A stretch of DNA of 64,000 bases, taken from NCBI RefSeq assembly GCF_003002815.1, contig NZ_PVTF01000006.1, forward strand, positions 124,001-188,000. The letters run 5' to 3'. Shown here one piece after another: positions 25,884-33,488 of this stretch; within the stretch, counting starts at the first letter, position 1; each line of letters begins with the position of its first letter. The notes under the pieces are model-generated. The model did not search any database, had not been told where the DNA came from, and was given only the letters and a program-made list of their open reading frames with translations. The position numbers and the translations under genes were made by a program. The stretch is from Umezawaea tangerina. GTDB lineage: Bacteria; Actinomycetota; Actinomycetes; Mycobacteriales; Pseudonocardiaceae.

Positions 25884-25897
25884 ACCGTCCATTCGGT
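25884..25897. promoter_or_regulatory. Weak dyad upstream of the CoA ligase
   Basis: ACCG-TCCATT-CGGT is a small inverted repeat inside the short AT-richer stretch ATTACCGTCCATTCGGTCAG between the cluster P450 and the CoA ligase. TetR-type regulators of phenylacetate genes in actinobacteria use ACCG/CGGT half sites, but no such regulator is encoded nearby. The main value is that the ligase probably has its own promoter. Confidence 0.35.
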
Positions 25898-25928
25898 CAG
25901 TAACGCCCGACGACGGGGGAGCCCACCA

Positions 25929-27263
25929 GTGACGACCAGGCACGACGGTGTGCGGCTCGGGGACGCCCCGGCGGTGGACGGGCTGAGCGACGTGGAGCGG
26001 CTGGGGGTCGACGAGCTGCGGGCGGTGCAGCTGGAGCGGCTGAGGTGGACGCTGCGGCACGCCTACGAGAACGTGCCGTTCTACCGGGCGAGCTTCGACG
26101 CGGCCGGGGTGCACCCGGACGACTGCCGGGAGCTGGCGGACCTGGCGAGGTTCCCGCCGACGACCAAGCAGGACCTGCGGGACAACTACCCGTTCGGCAT
26201 GTTCGCGGTGCCGCAGGAGGACGTGCGGCGCATCCACGCCTCCAGCGGCACGACCGGGAAGCCGACGGTGGTCGGGTACACCGGCAAGGACATCGACACG
26301 TGGGCGACGGTGATGGCGCGGTCGATCTACGCGGCGGGCGGCAGGCCGGGGCACAAGATCCACGTGGCGTACGGGTACGGGCTGTTCACGGGCGGGCTGG
26401 GGGCGCACTACGGGGTCGAGAAGCTCGGCGCCACGGTCATCCCGGCGTCGGGCGGGATGACGGCCCGGCAGGTGCAGATCATCACGGACTTCCAGCCCGA
26501 GGTGATCATGGTGACGCCGTCGTACATGCTGACGCTGCTCGACGAGTTCGAGCGCCAGGGCGTCGACCCCAGGACCAGCTCGCTGCAGGTCGGGATCTTC
26601 GGCGCGGAGCCGTGGACCGAGCGGATGCGCGTGGAGATCGAGGAGCGGGCAGGCCTGCACGCGGTGGACATCTACGGGCTGTCCGAGGTGATGGGGCCGG
26701 GCGTCGCGCAGGAGTGCGTGGAGACCAAGGACGGGCTGCACGTCTGGGAGGACCACTTCCTGCCCGAGGTGGTGGACCCGGAGACCGGGGACGTGCTGCC
26801 CGACGGCGAGGACGGGGAGCTGCTGTTCACCTCGCTAACCAAGGAGGCGCTGCCGATCATCCGGTACCGGACCCGCGACCTGACGAAGCTGCTGCCGGGG
26901 ACGGCGCGGCCCGCGTTCCGGCGGATGGAGAAGGTCACCGGGCGGACGGACGACATGATCATCCTGCGCGGGGTGAACCTGTTCCCGACGCAGGTCGAGG
27001 AGATCGTCCTGCGGGTCGACGGCGTGGCACCGCACTTCCAGCTGGTGCTGACCCGCAAGGACCGGATGGACCACCTGACCGTGCTCGTCGAGGCCCGGCC
27101 GGACACCTCGGCCGACCGGCGGCGGGGCGCGGCCGCGGAGATCCGCTCCGGGGTCAAGGAGGGCGTCGGCGTGAACGTGGACGTCGAGGTGGTGGACCCG
27201 GAGTCGTTGGAGCGGTCGGTCGGCAAGATGCGCCGGGTGGTCGACCAGCGCCCGCCCGCCTGA
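25929..27263 (+). CDS. paaK: Phenylacetate-CoA ligase family protein
   Basis: A 444-residue adenylate-forming enzyme. It has the PaaK-type P-loop S-S-G-T-T-G-K-P-T near residue 107, Y-G-Y-G-L-F-T-G-G-L after it, the aromatic acid pocket strand I-F-G-A-E-P-W near 205, and the C-terminal G-R-T-D-D-M-I-I-L-R-G-V-N-L-F-P-T-Q. The GTG with GGGGGA eight bases upstream is favoured over a TTG 69 nt earlier. PaaK activates phenylacetate, or in related enzymes other aryl acids, to the CoA thioester. No other phenylacetate-degradation genes are present. Because it directly follows the NRPS operon, it may supply an aryl-CoA starter to the first C domain, but it has its own leader region. Confidence 0.85.
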   Translation: MTTRHDGVRLGDAPAVDGLSDVERLGVDELRAVQLERLRWTLRHAYENVPFYRASFDAAGVHPDDCRELADLARFPPTTKQDLRDNYPFGMFAVPQEDVRRIHASSGTTGKPTVVGYTGKDIDTWATVMARSIYAAGGRPGHKIHVAYGYGLFTGGLGAHYGVEKLGATVIPASGGMTARQVQIITDFQPEVIMVTPSYMLTLLDEFERQGVDPRTSSLQVGIFGAEPWTERMRVEIEERAGLHAVDIYGLSEVMGPGVAQECVETKDGLHVWEDHFLPEVVDPETGDVLPDGEDGELLFTSLTKEALPIIRYRTRDLTKLLPGTARPAFRRMEKVTGRTDDMIILRGVNLFPTQVEEIVLRVDGVAPHFQLVLTRKDRMDHLTVLVEARPDTSADRRRGAAAEIRSGVKEGVGVNVDVEVVDPESLERSVGKMRRVVDQRPPA

Positions 27264-27439
27264 TCCTGGGCCCCACCCGCGCCCGATGCACCCCGGTTCG
27301 GGTGAAGCGCTGTCCACCTGCCGGTTTACCGACACCTAGGCGTTCCGATACCCCGGCCTCCCAGTATCTGCGTGTCAGGTCGAGCACCTCCGGACGACGG
27401 AGGACCGGCTCGACGGTCACGGTTTTCCTGGGGAGCAAC

Positions 27440-27886
27440 ATGTCCATCGGCACGATCGCCCGCCGAGCCGCAGTCGTGGCAGGCGCGGCCTCGCTGGGGC
27501 TCGGCGCGAGTCTTGTCTTCAGCGCACCGGCGAGTGCGGAGACCAACCCGTCGTGTTCGTCCGTCACGCAGATCGGGGTCACCGGTCACGTGACGGTCGG
27601 TGGCGCGAACGTGGCGTCGGTCAAGCAGTTCAAGGGGTGCGGGAAGAACTGGGCGTACACCTACGTGTGGGAGGGGTACCGGAACAACCACAGCAGCTGG
27701 GAGGTGTGCACCTCCATCGCGACCGGTTCCAGCGGCCCGTTCACGCTCGTGGACCTGAGGTGCACCAACAACAAGGTGGAGACCTGGTCGTCCGGCGCCG
27801 ACACGCTGTCAGTCTGCACGCACGCCATCGGCACCCTGCCGAGCGACTCGCGCCAGGAGTTCGGCAAGACGGACATCCGGTGCTGA
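27440..27886 (+). CDS. Small secreted Cys-rich protein, unknown function
   Basis: A 148-residue protein with a Sec signal peptide (R-R-A-A-V-V-A-G core, cleavage after A-S-A near residue 34). The mature part has six cysteines, suiting disulfide bonding outside the cell, and several Trp/Tyr residues in a Y-T-Y-V-W-E-G-Y stretch. GGGGAG precedes the ATG. No family is recognised. It overlaps the following NlpC/P60 gene by 7 nt, so the two are probably co-expressed, and a role in or on the cell wall (adhesin, inhibitor or enzyme cofactor) is plausible but unproven. The 176-bp leader holds no obvious regulatory dyad. Confidence 0.75.
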   Translation: MSIGTIARRAAVVAGAASLGLGASLVFSAPASAETNPSCSSVTQIGVTGHVTVGGANVASVKQFKGCGKNWAYTYVWEGYRNNHSSWEVCTSIATGSSGPFTLVDLRCTNNKVETWSSGADTLSVCTHAIGTLPSDSRQEFGKTDIRC

Positions 27887-29007
27887 CCCGCACAGCGGAC
27901 GTCCTGCGGCGCGCGGCCGTCGGACTGGTCGGGGTCACCCTCGTCGGATCCGGGATGGTGGCCTGGAACGGGACCGCCGCCGCCGCGACGCGGAGCTACC
28001 CGGTGAAGACCACTTTGGACGGTCGGACCGTCAAGGACCCGGACGTGGCGGTCGGTGCGAAGCGGGTCGCCGACATGTACCCGGCGGGCAGCAGCGTCGC
28101 GCTGGTGTGCCAGGACCTCGGGCCGAGCTACGGCGGGAGCGACATCTGGGACCTGACCGACGACGGGCTGTGGGTGCCGGACGCCTACGTGGACACGAAC
28201 TCCACGGGCATGGTCATGGGCAGGTGCGCGATCCCGAAGTCGTACCCGGCGAAGGCGGACCTCAACGGGCGCAAGAACAAGGGCGAGGCCGCGAACGCGC
28301 CGGGCGCGGTCGTGGACAAGTACAGGTCCGGCCAGGCGGTGCCGGTCGACTGCCAGGCGCTGGCGGGCGGCGTGATCTGGGACCACACCACGGCGAACCT
28401 GTGGGTGCCCGACGAGTACGTGAAGACCGGGATCACCGGGTTCGTCGAGGGCCTGCCCCGGTGCGACACCGACGGGCTGCGCGCCGGCACCGGGACCGAG
28501 GTCCACGGCCGCAACACCGGCCCGGCGGGGCCGACCACGGGTACCCGCCAGCAGAAGGTGGACCGGGTCATCGCCGCGGCGAAGTCGCAGCTCGGCAAGG
28601 GGCTGCTGTACTCGTGGGGCGGCGGCGGCAAGGGCGGGCCGTCCTACGGCATCCACCACTACCCCGACGGCGACCCCGCCAACGGCGACGACTACGGCCG
28701 CTTCGGGTTCGACTGCTCGGGCCTCACGCTCTACGCGTTCTGGAAGGGCGCCGGGATCGACATCGGCGCCAACACCACCGCGCAGTACAAGAGCGCGCAC
28801 TTCGTGTCGCTCGACGCGCTGCTGCCCGGCGACCTGATCTTCTGGGGCGACGGCGACGACCGCACCACCACGACGCACGTGGTGCTCTACCTCGGCGGGG
28901 GCCAGGTCCTCGAAGCCGCCCCGCCGCGCGACGCGAGCAGCGTCCACATCCGTTCCACCTACGGCCAGGCGAGCTGGATGGCGCACGCCGTCCGCTACAT
29001 CACCTGA
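27880..29007 (+). CDS. Secreted NlpC/P60 peptidoglycan endopeptidase
   Basis: A 375-residue exported protein. A hydrophobic N-terminal segment ends near A-A-A-A-T (residue 37). Residues 40-210 hold two similar SH3-like halves (W-D-L-T-D-D-G-L-W-V-P-D and W-D-H-T-T-A-N-L-W-V-P-D), which usually bind cell wall. Residues 225-375 are an NlpC/P60 domain with catalytic C279 in F-D-C-S-G-L-T and His in T-T-H-V-V-L-Y-L-G. Such enzymes cut D-Glu/mDAP-type peptide bonds. The GTG start overlaps the previous gene. The catalytic residues are intact, so it is likely active in wall remodelling. Confidence 0.87.
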   Translation: MLTRTADVLRRAAVGLVGVTLVGSGMVAWNGTAAAATRSYPVKTTLDGRTVKDPDVAVGAKRVADMYPAGSSVALVCQDLGPSYGGSDIWDLTDDGLWVPDAYVDTNSTGMVMGRCAIPKSYPAKADLNGRKNKGEAANAPGAVVDKYRSGQAVPVDCQALAGGVIWDHTTANLWVPDEYVKTGITGFVEGLPRCDTDGLRAGTGTEVHGRNTGPAGPTTGTRQQKVDRVIAAAKSQLGKGLLYSWGGGGKGGPSYGIHHYPDGDPANGDDYGRFGFDCSGLTLYAFWKGAGIDIGANTTAQYKSAHFVSLDALLPGDLIFWGDGDDRTTTTHVVLYLGGGQVLEAAPPRDASSVHIRSTYGQASWMAHAVRYIT

Positions 29008-29018
29008 CCGGCCAACCC

Positions 29019-29035
29019 GGCGGGGAACCCCCGCC
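29019..29035 (+). terminator. Short GC hairpin after the NlpC/P60 gene
   Basis: GGCGGGG and CCCCGCC form a tight stem around a few bases 11 nt past the stop. There is no T-run, as is common in high-GC actinomycetes. It probably separates the two peptidase transcripts in part. Confidence 0.5.
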
Positions 29036-29098
29036 GCGGCGCAGTGATCGGTTCCGGCTCGATCGCCGGGACCTCTGGGAAGGGAAACCAAGAAACGC

Positions 29099-29956
29099 AT
29101 GAAGCTCAACAAGTTCGCGGCCGCGGGCCTAGGCCTGCTGGTCGGCATCGGGGCCCTCACCATCGGCACGGGGGTGGCGGCGGCGGCACCCACGTTCCAG
29201 CTCCCGTTCCCCTGTGGACAGACGTGGGAGGGGCAGACCCGCTCCGACCACAGCCCCGCCAACGCCGTGGACCTCAACCGGGCGAACGACGACGGTGACG
29301 CCGTCGTCGCGGCCGCCTCCGGCACGGTCAGCCGGGTCGAGAACGAGGGGTCCACCAGCTACGGCCGGTGGATCGAGATCAACCACGGCAGCGGCTGGAC
29401 CACGCGCTACGCCCACCTCTCCGCGCAGCGGGTGTCGGTCGGCCAGAGCGTGTCCCTCGGCCAGACGATCGGCAACGTCGGCAGCACCGGCGGCTCGACC
29501 GGCCCGCACCTGCACTTCGAGGAGCGGCAGGACGGCGCGGCCGTGAAGGCCAAGTTCAACGGCACCACCGCCCTCTACTGGGGTTCGAAGAGCTACAAGA
29601 GCAACAACAGCTGCGGCAGCGGCGGGGACGACAACCCCTACGACGCCGAAGAGGTGTGCGGCTCCGGCTACAAGGTCGTCGACTCCGCGGCGTTGAGCAC
29701 CAAAGGTCGGGTCTACCTGACCTACAACGCCAGCAACGGCAACAACTGCGTCGTCACGATGAAGCACACCAAGCTCGGCACCGGCTCGGCGACCTCGGCG
29801 TTCCTCGAGGTCCAGGGCAGTGCGAGGGTCACGGACTCCGGCAGTTTCGGCTACTACGCCGGCCCGGTCCGCAAGCAGGCCGCCGACACCTGCGTGAAGT
29901 GGGGCGGCTCCGCTGACGGCTCCTCGTACACCAGCGGTTTCGAGCACTGCGGCTGA
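29099..29956 (+). CDS. Secreted M23 (LytM-type) metallopeptidase
   Basis: A 285-residue exported peptidase. The signal peptide ends near A-A-A-A (residue 30). The M23 domain has Zn ligands H51 and D58 in H-S-P-A-N-A-V-D, and H137-x-H139 in G-P-H-L-H-F-E. The H-x6-D spacing resembles the beta-lytic type rather than typical LytM. A Gly/Ser linker near residue 180 leads to a C-terminal beta-rich domain with four cysteines and no known family; substrate binding is likely. It probably cleaves peptidoglycan cross-bridges. It follows the NlpC/P60 gene by 91 bp and ends at a strong bidirectional hairpin. Confidence 0.88.
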   Translation: MKLNKFAAAGLGLLVGIGALTIGTGVAAAAPTFQLPFPCGQTWEGQTRSDHSPANAVDLNRANDDGDAVVAAASGTVSRVENEGSTSYGRWIEINHGSGWTTRYAHLSAQRVSVGQSVSLGQTIGNVGSTGGSTGPHLHFEERQDGAAVKAKFNGTTALYWGSKSYKSNNSCGSGGDDNPYDAEEVCGSGYKVVDSAALSTKGRVYLTYNASNGNNCVVTMKHTKLGTGSATSAFLEVQGSARVTDSGSFGYYAGPVRKQAADTCVKWGGSADGSSYTSGFEHCG

Positions 29957-29968
29957 TCCGCGGCCGAC

Positions 29969-30000
29969 GGCCGCCCCGGTACCCCAATGCCGGGGCGGCC
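29969..30000. terminator. Bidirectional terminator hairpin
   Basis: GGCCGCCCCGG and CCGGGGCGGCC are perfect 11-bp arms around a 10-base loop, placed between the convergent M23 peptidase and SARP genes. Position and strength fit a terminator for both. Confidence 0.8.
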
Positions 30001-30015
30001 CGCGGTACGACCCCG

Positions 30016-32919
30016 TCAGTCCACCAGGACGGGGTCGAGGTAGCCGAGGAAAGACTCGAAGAACACGGGCAGCCGCACGTCGGCCCCGTCGAACAGGGTC
30101 CGGGAGGCCGTCCGGTGCACCTCCGCCTCCGCGTGGTGTCCCGTGGCCAGCAGCGCTCGGGCGACCTGCCGGTGCCCCGCCGCCCGACCGTAGGCGCTGC
30201 CGAGCTGGCTGGTCATCGTCAACGACCGCCGCGCGTCCGCGAGCGCCGCGTCCACGTCGCCGCGCCGCAGGTGGACCTCGGACCGGCTGAGCAGCGTCGT
30301 CCACTCGTCCTCGCGGTTGCCGACCTCCCGCGCCCTGGCCATGCACTCGTCGAGGTGCGCCAACGCCCGGTCGAGGTCCCCGAGGTCGCCGTAGAGCAGC
30401 CCCAGGTCCGCCAGGCAGATGGCGATGCTGTGCGGGGCGTCGTTCGCCAGCGCCAGCGAGAGCGCGTGACCGGCCAGCGACAGCGCCGTCCCGGTGCGAC
30501 CGGCGAGGTGGTGCGCGCGGGCCAGCACGTGCAGCGTGCCGACCGTGGTCCCCGGAGCGCCGTGCGCGCGCAGGATCTCCAGCGCCTCCTCCAGGTGCGG
30601 CACCGCCTCCACGGCCTGGCCCATGTAGTTGGTGAGCAGCCCGCCGAGGCTGACCAGCACGCGGGCCCGGCCGACCTCGTCGCCGTCGGCCTCGCACAGC
30701 GCCAGCGCGCGGTGGAACCGCCCGCGCGCCTGGGTGTAGCGGCCCGCACCGCGGTCGGCGACGGCCCGCACGACCAGCGCGAGGTGCTCGGCGTTCGCGT
30801 CGAGCCCGTGCTTGGAGGCGATGACCGCGATGCGCCCGGTCTCGTCGATCTCCGCGTGCTGGTCCTGCTTCCACAGGTGCTCCTGGAGCATGCGGGCGAT
30901 CTCCAGCGCGGGCAGCGCGGTCTCCGGCCGGGCGGCGCCGTGCGCGGCGGCCACCAGCAGGTTCGACGTCTCGTCGGCCATCCAGGCCAGGCACTCCTCG
31001 ATGCCGCCGTGCGGTTCCGGCGGACCCGCGGCCGAGGAGTGCACGACGTCCAAGGGCCGCAACGTGGTCTGCACGGCGTCGAGCGTGCGGCAGTAGTACC
31101 GCAGCGCGCGGGTGATCGCCGCGGACCGCTCCCCCGCCGGTTCCTCGCGTTCGGCCTCCTCTATCGCGAACAGCCGGAGCAGGTCGTGCATCCGGTACTG
31201 GCCGGACGTCTCGGCCTCCACCAGGCCCGCGTCCACCAGCGGGTCGATCGCGCGCTCGGCTTCCGTCTGGTCGAGCCCCAGCAGTGCCGCCGCGACCGGC
31301 AGCCGCAACGTCGGCAGCGCCAGCAGACCCAGCAGCCGGAACGCGTGCGCGGCGGCCCGACCGCGCGCGGAGCCGTCGCGCAGCAGCTCGTCGTAGCTGA
31401 GCCGGACGCTGGAGCGGACCGCGAGGTCGTCGAATCGCAGCTCGTCGAGCCGGTGCCGTTCGTCGTCGAGCCGGTGGGCCAACGAGGCCAGCGTCCAGTC
31501 CGGTCTGCTGCGCAGCCGGGCGGCGGCGATGCGCAGCGCGAGCGGCAGGTAGCCGCAGTTGCGCGCCACGTCGGCCGCGGCCCGTCTGCTCGTCTCGTCG
31601 GTGACCAGCCCGGTCACCGCGCCGAGCAGCCCGACGGCCTCGTTCTCCGCCAACGGGTCGAGCACGAGGTGCAGACCGTCCACAGTGGCCAGCATGCGCC
31701 TGCTCGTGACCAGGACGGCGGTACCGGGGCCCGCGGGCAGCAGCGGGATGACCTGGCTCGCGTCGACCGCGTTGTCCAGCACCACGAGGACGCGGCGGTC
31801 GGCCAGCAGCGACCGGTACAGCGCGGCGGCTTCAGCGGGCTGCGACGGCACGGCCAGCGGCGGCGAGCCGAGCGCGCGCAGGAAGCGCTGGAGCACGTGC
31901 GTGGCGTCGAGCGGTTCGCGGCCCGGCGTCGAGCCCTGGAGGTCCACGTAGAGCTGGCCGTCCGGGAACAGCCCGGCCGCGAGGTGCGCGACCCGCAGGA
32001 CCAGCGCGGACTTCCCCCGGCCGCCGGGGCCGTGCACCGCACCGACCACGGGCTCCCGGTCGGCGCGCGCCAACAGGTCCAGCAGCATCTCGCGCTCGCG
32101 GTCGCGGTTCATGAAGACCGCCGGGTTCACCGGCAGCTCGCGCGGCGCGAACCTCTCCTCCGCCACCGCCTCGGGCGCAGGAGGAGCGTCACCGGCCAGC
32201 ACCGCCGCGTGCAGCGCCCGCAGCTCCTGCCCCGGATCGAGCCCCAGCTCCTCGGCCAGCAACCGCTGCCCCTCGCCGAACACCGCAAGGGCCTCGGCCT
32301 GCCGTCCGGAATGGTGCAACGCCAGCATCAGCTGACCGCGCAAGCGTTCGCGCAACGGCTCGTCGGCGACCAGGGCGGTCAGCTCCGGCACGAGATCGCG
32401 GTGCCGACCCGCCCGCAGATCGGCGTCGACCCGGTACTCCACCGCGCTGAGCCGCTCCTCCTCCAGCGCCGCGCCCAACCTGCCCCCACGACCGGTGTGC
32501 CGCAGATCCGGCACCGCGTCACCCCGCCACAACCCCAGCGCCTCGCGCAGCAACGCGCCCGCGGCCACCGGATCAGCCGTGGCGGTGGCCCGGCGCACCA
32601 GGTCGCGGAAACCGTGCAGGTCCAGCGCCTCGGGCGGGATGTCCAACCGGTACCCCTGCCGCGACCCGGTCAACACCACCCCGCCGTCACTGGCCAGGAG
32701 CCTGCGCAACTGGGAGACGTAGACCTGGACGACCTTGCGACCACTGGCGGGCGGCTCGTCCTCCCACAACACGGCGAGCAAGGTCTCGACCGAGACCTCC
32801 TGGCCGGCGCTGAGCAGCAAAGTGGTCAGCAACCGCCGCTGCTGGGGAGCGGCGATGAGGAGCCCCTGGTCCCCACACCGCACCTCCAGCGGCCCCAGAA
32901 CACCAAACGACCAGCTCAT
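30016..32919 (-). CDS. SARP regulator with NB-ARC and TPR domains (AfsR-like)
   Basis: A 967-residue regulator. Residues 1-95 are an OmpR-type winged helix (F-G-V-L-G-P-L-E-V start, Q-V-Y-V-S-Q-L-R-R-L-L recognition region), followed by the BTAD domain to about 245. The NTPase has P-loop G-P-G-G-R-G-K-S near 305 and V-L-V-V-L-D-N near 375. From about 660 on there are TPR-like helices (L-G-L-L-Y-G-D-L-G-D-L-D-R-A-L). Full-length AfsR-type proteins bind direct repeats and raise antibiotic gene expression when NTP and ligand signals are integrated. It lies 4 kb from the NRPS operon and could act on it, although the cluster has its own divergent regulator. Confidence 0.92.
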   Translation of the reverse strand: MSWSFGVLGPLEVRCGDQGLLIAAPQQRRLLTTLLLSAGQEVSVETLLAVLWEDEPPASGRKVVQVYVSQLRRLLASDGGVVLTGSRQGYRLDIPPEALDLHGFRDLVRRATATADPVAAGALLREALGLWRGDAVPDLRHTGRGGRLGAALEEERLSAVEYRVDADLRAGRHRDLVPELTALVADEPLRERLRGQLMLALHHSGRQAEALAVFGEGQRLLAEELGLDPGQELRALHAAVLAGDAPPAPEAVAEERFAPRELPVNPAVFMNRDREREMLLDLLARADREPVVGAVHGPGGRGKSALVLRVAHLAAGLFPDGQLYVDLQGSTPGREPLDATHVLQRFLRALGSPPLAVPSQPAEAAALYRSLLADRRVLVVLDNAVDASQVIPLLPAGPGTAVLVTSRRMLATVDGLHLVLDPLAENEAVGLLGAVTGLVTDETSRRAAADVARNCGYLPLALRIAAARLRSRPDWTLASLAHRLDDERHRLDELRFDDLAVRSSVRLSYDELLRDGSARGRAAAHAFRLLGLLALPTLRLPVAAALLGLDQTEAERAIDPLVDAGLVEAETSGQYRMHDLLRLFAIEEAEREEPAGERSAAITRALRYYCRTLDAVQTTLRPLDVVHSSAAGPPEPHGGIEECLAWMADETSNLLVAAAHGAARPETALPALEIARMLQEHLWKQDQHAEIDETGRIAVIASKHGLDANAEHLALVVRAVADRGAGRYTQARGRFHRALALCEADGDEVGRARVLVSLGGLLTNYMGQAVEAVPHLEEALEILRAHGAPGTTVGTLHVLARAHHLAGRTGTALSLAGHALSLALANDAPHSIAICLADLGLLYGDLGDLDRALAHLDECMARAREVGNREDEWTTLLSRSEVHLRRGDVDAALADARRSLTMTSQLGSAYGRAAGHRQVARALLATGHHAEAEVHRTASRTLFDGADVRLPVFFESFLGYLDPVLVD

Positions 32920-33163
32920 CTGCCCACCAGACACACATCGGCCGATCCTGGTCCGCGGTCGTCGACCGCGTCTCGCTGTGTGGTGACGCACGCCTGTTCA
33001 AACAAGTTGCCTTGAACCCCAGAATTTCAAGGCGACAGTCCAACAGTTGGGCTTCGAGGCTGTCAAGCGTTGGGGATTGGGGGGGGTATGGGCTGGTGGG
33101 AGGGGGCCAATCGAGACGGGGGTGTTGGGTGGTGCGGTGTTGTCTTGCCGCGGTGTGGGTGCC

Positions 33164-33217
33164 GAGGTCTCCGGGGGTGTCGAGGTCTCCGGGGGTGTCG
33201 AGGTCTCCGGGGGTGTC
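33164..33217. repeat. Three exact 18-bp tandem repeats (GAGGTCTCCGGGGGTGTC)
   Basis: Three contiguous copies of the 18-mer lie directly before stem-loop copy 2. A single related GGTCTCCGGGGGTGTC occurs at the same place before copy 1, so the tandem expansion is specific to this locus. The length is a multiple of three, but no gene signals are present in the 569-bp spacer from 32920 to 33488. Confidence 0.85.
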
Positions 33218-33256
33218 GCTGCGGTGGACTACGGGGTGTCGCTGCAGCGGACCTGG

Positions 33257-33376
33257 GTGCGGTCGGCTTGACTTGGGGCCCCTTTTTTGGGCTTCGTCGG
33301 GCGAAAAGGGCAGGTGGTAGAGCCTGCCCGCCGCCGCAAGTTTAAGCCCAAAAACCCCAAGTCAAGCCGACCGCAC
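33257..33376. repeat. 120-bp stem-loop repeat, copy 2
   Basis: Same 22-bp terminal arms, inner TTTTTTGGGCTT/AAGCCCAAAAA and central GGGCAGG/CCTGCCC hairpin as the copy at 2333-2452, and the same total length. Small differences are confined to the loop sides. It is followed by three TTCCAGCGTCG-like units to about 33475. It lies in the spacer downstream of the TPR-protein gene and upstream of the SARP gene, whereas copy 1 lies between the convergent WGR and TetR genes; both precede or follow stop codons. Confidence 0.85.
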
Positions 33377-33488
33377 GGCGGACGAGCGTGCTCGCTTCCA
33401 GCCGAGCTGGGCGTATGTCTTTTGTTCCAGCGTCGTTGGGCGACTTGTGTTCGCTTTCGGCGTCGTTGGGCGGTTGATCGGTTGGTGG

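Noticed and set aside
25860-25928. TTG start for the CoA ligase giving 23 extra residues
   Set aside because: No ribosome site; the extra residues do not resemble PaaK N-termini, whereas the downstream GTG has GGGGGA at proper spacing.
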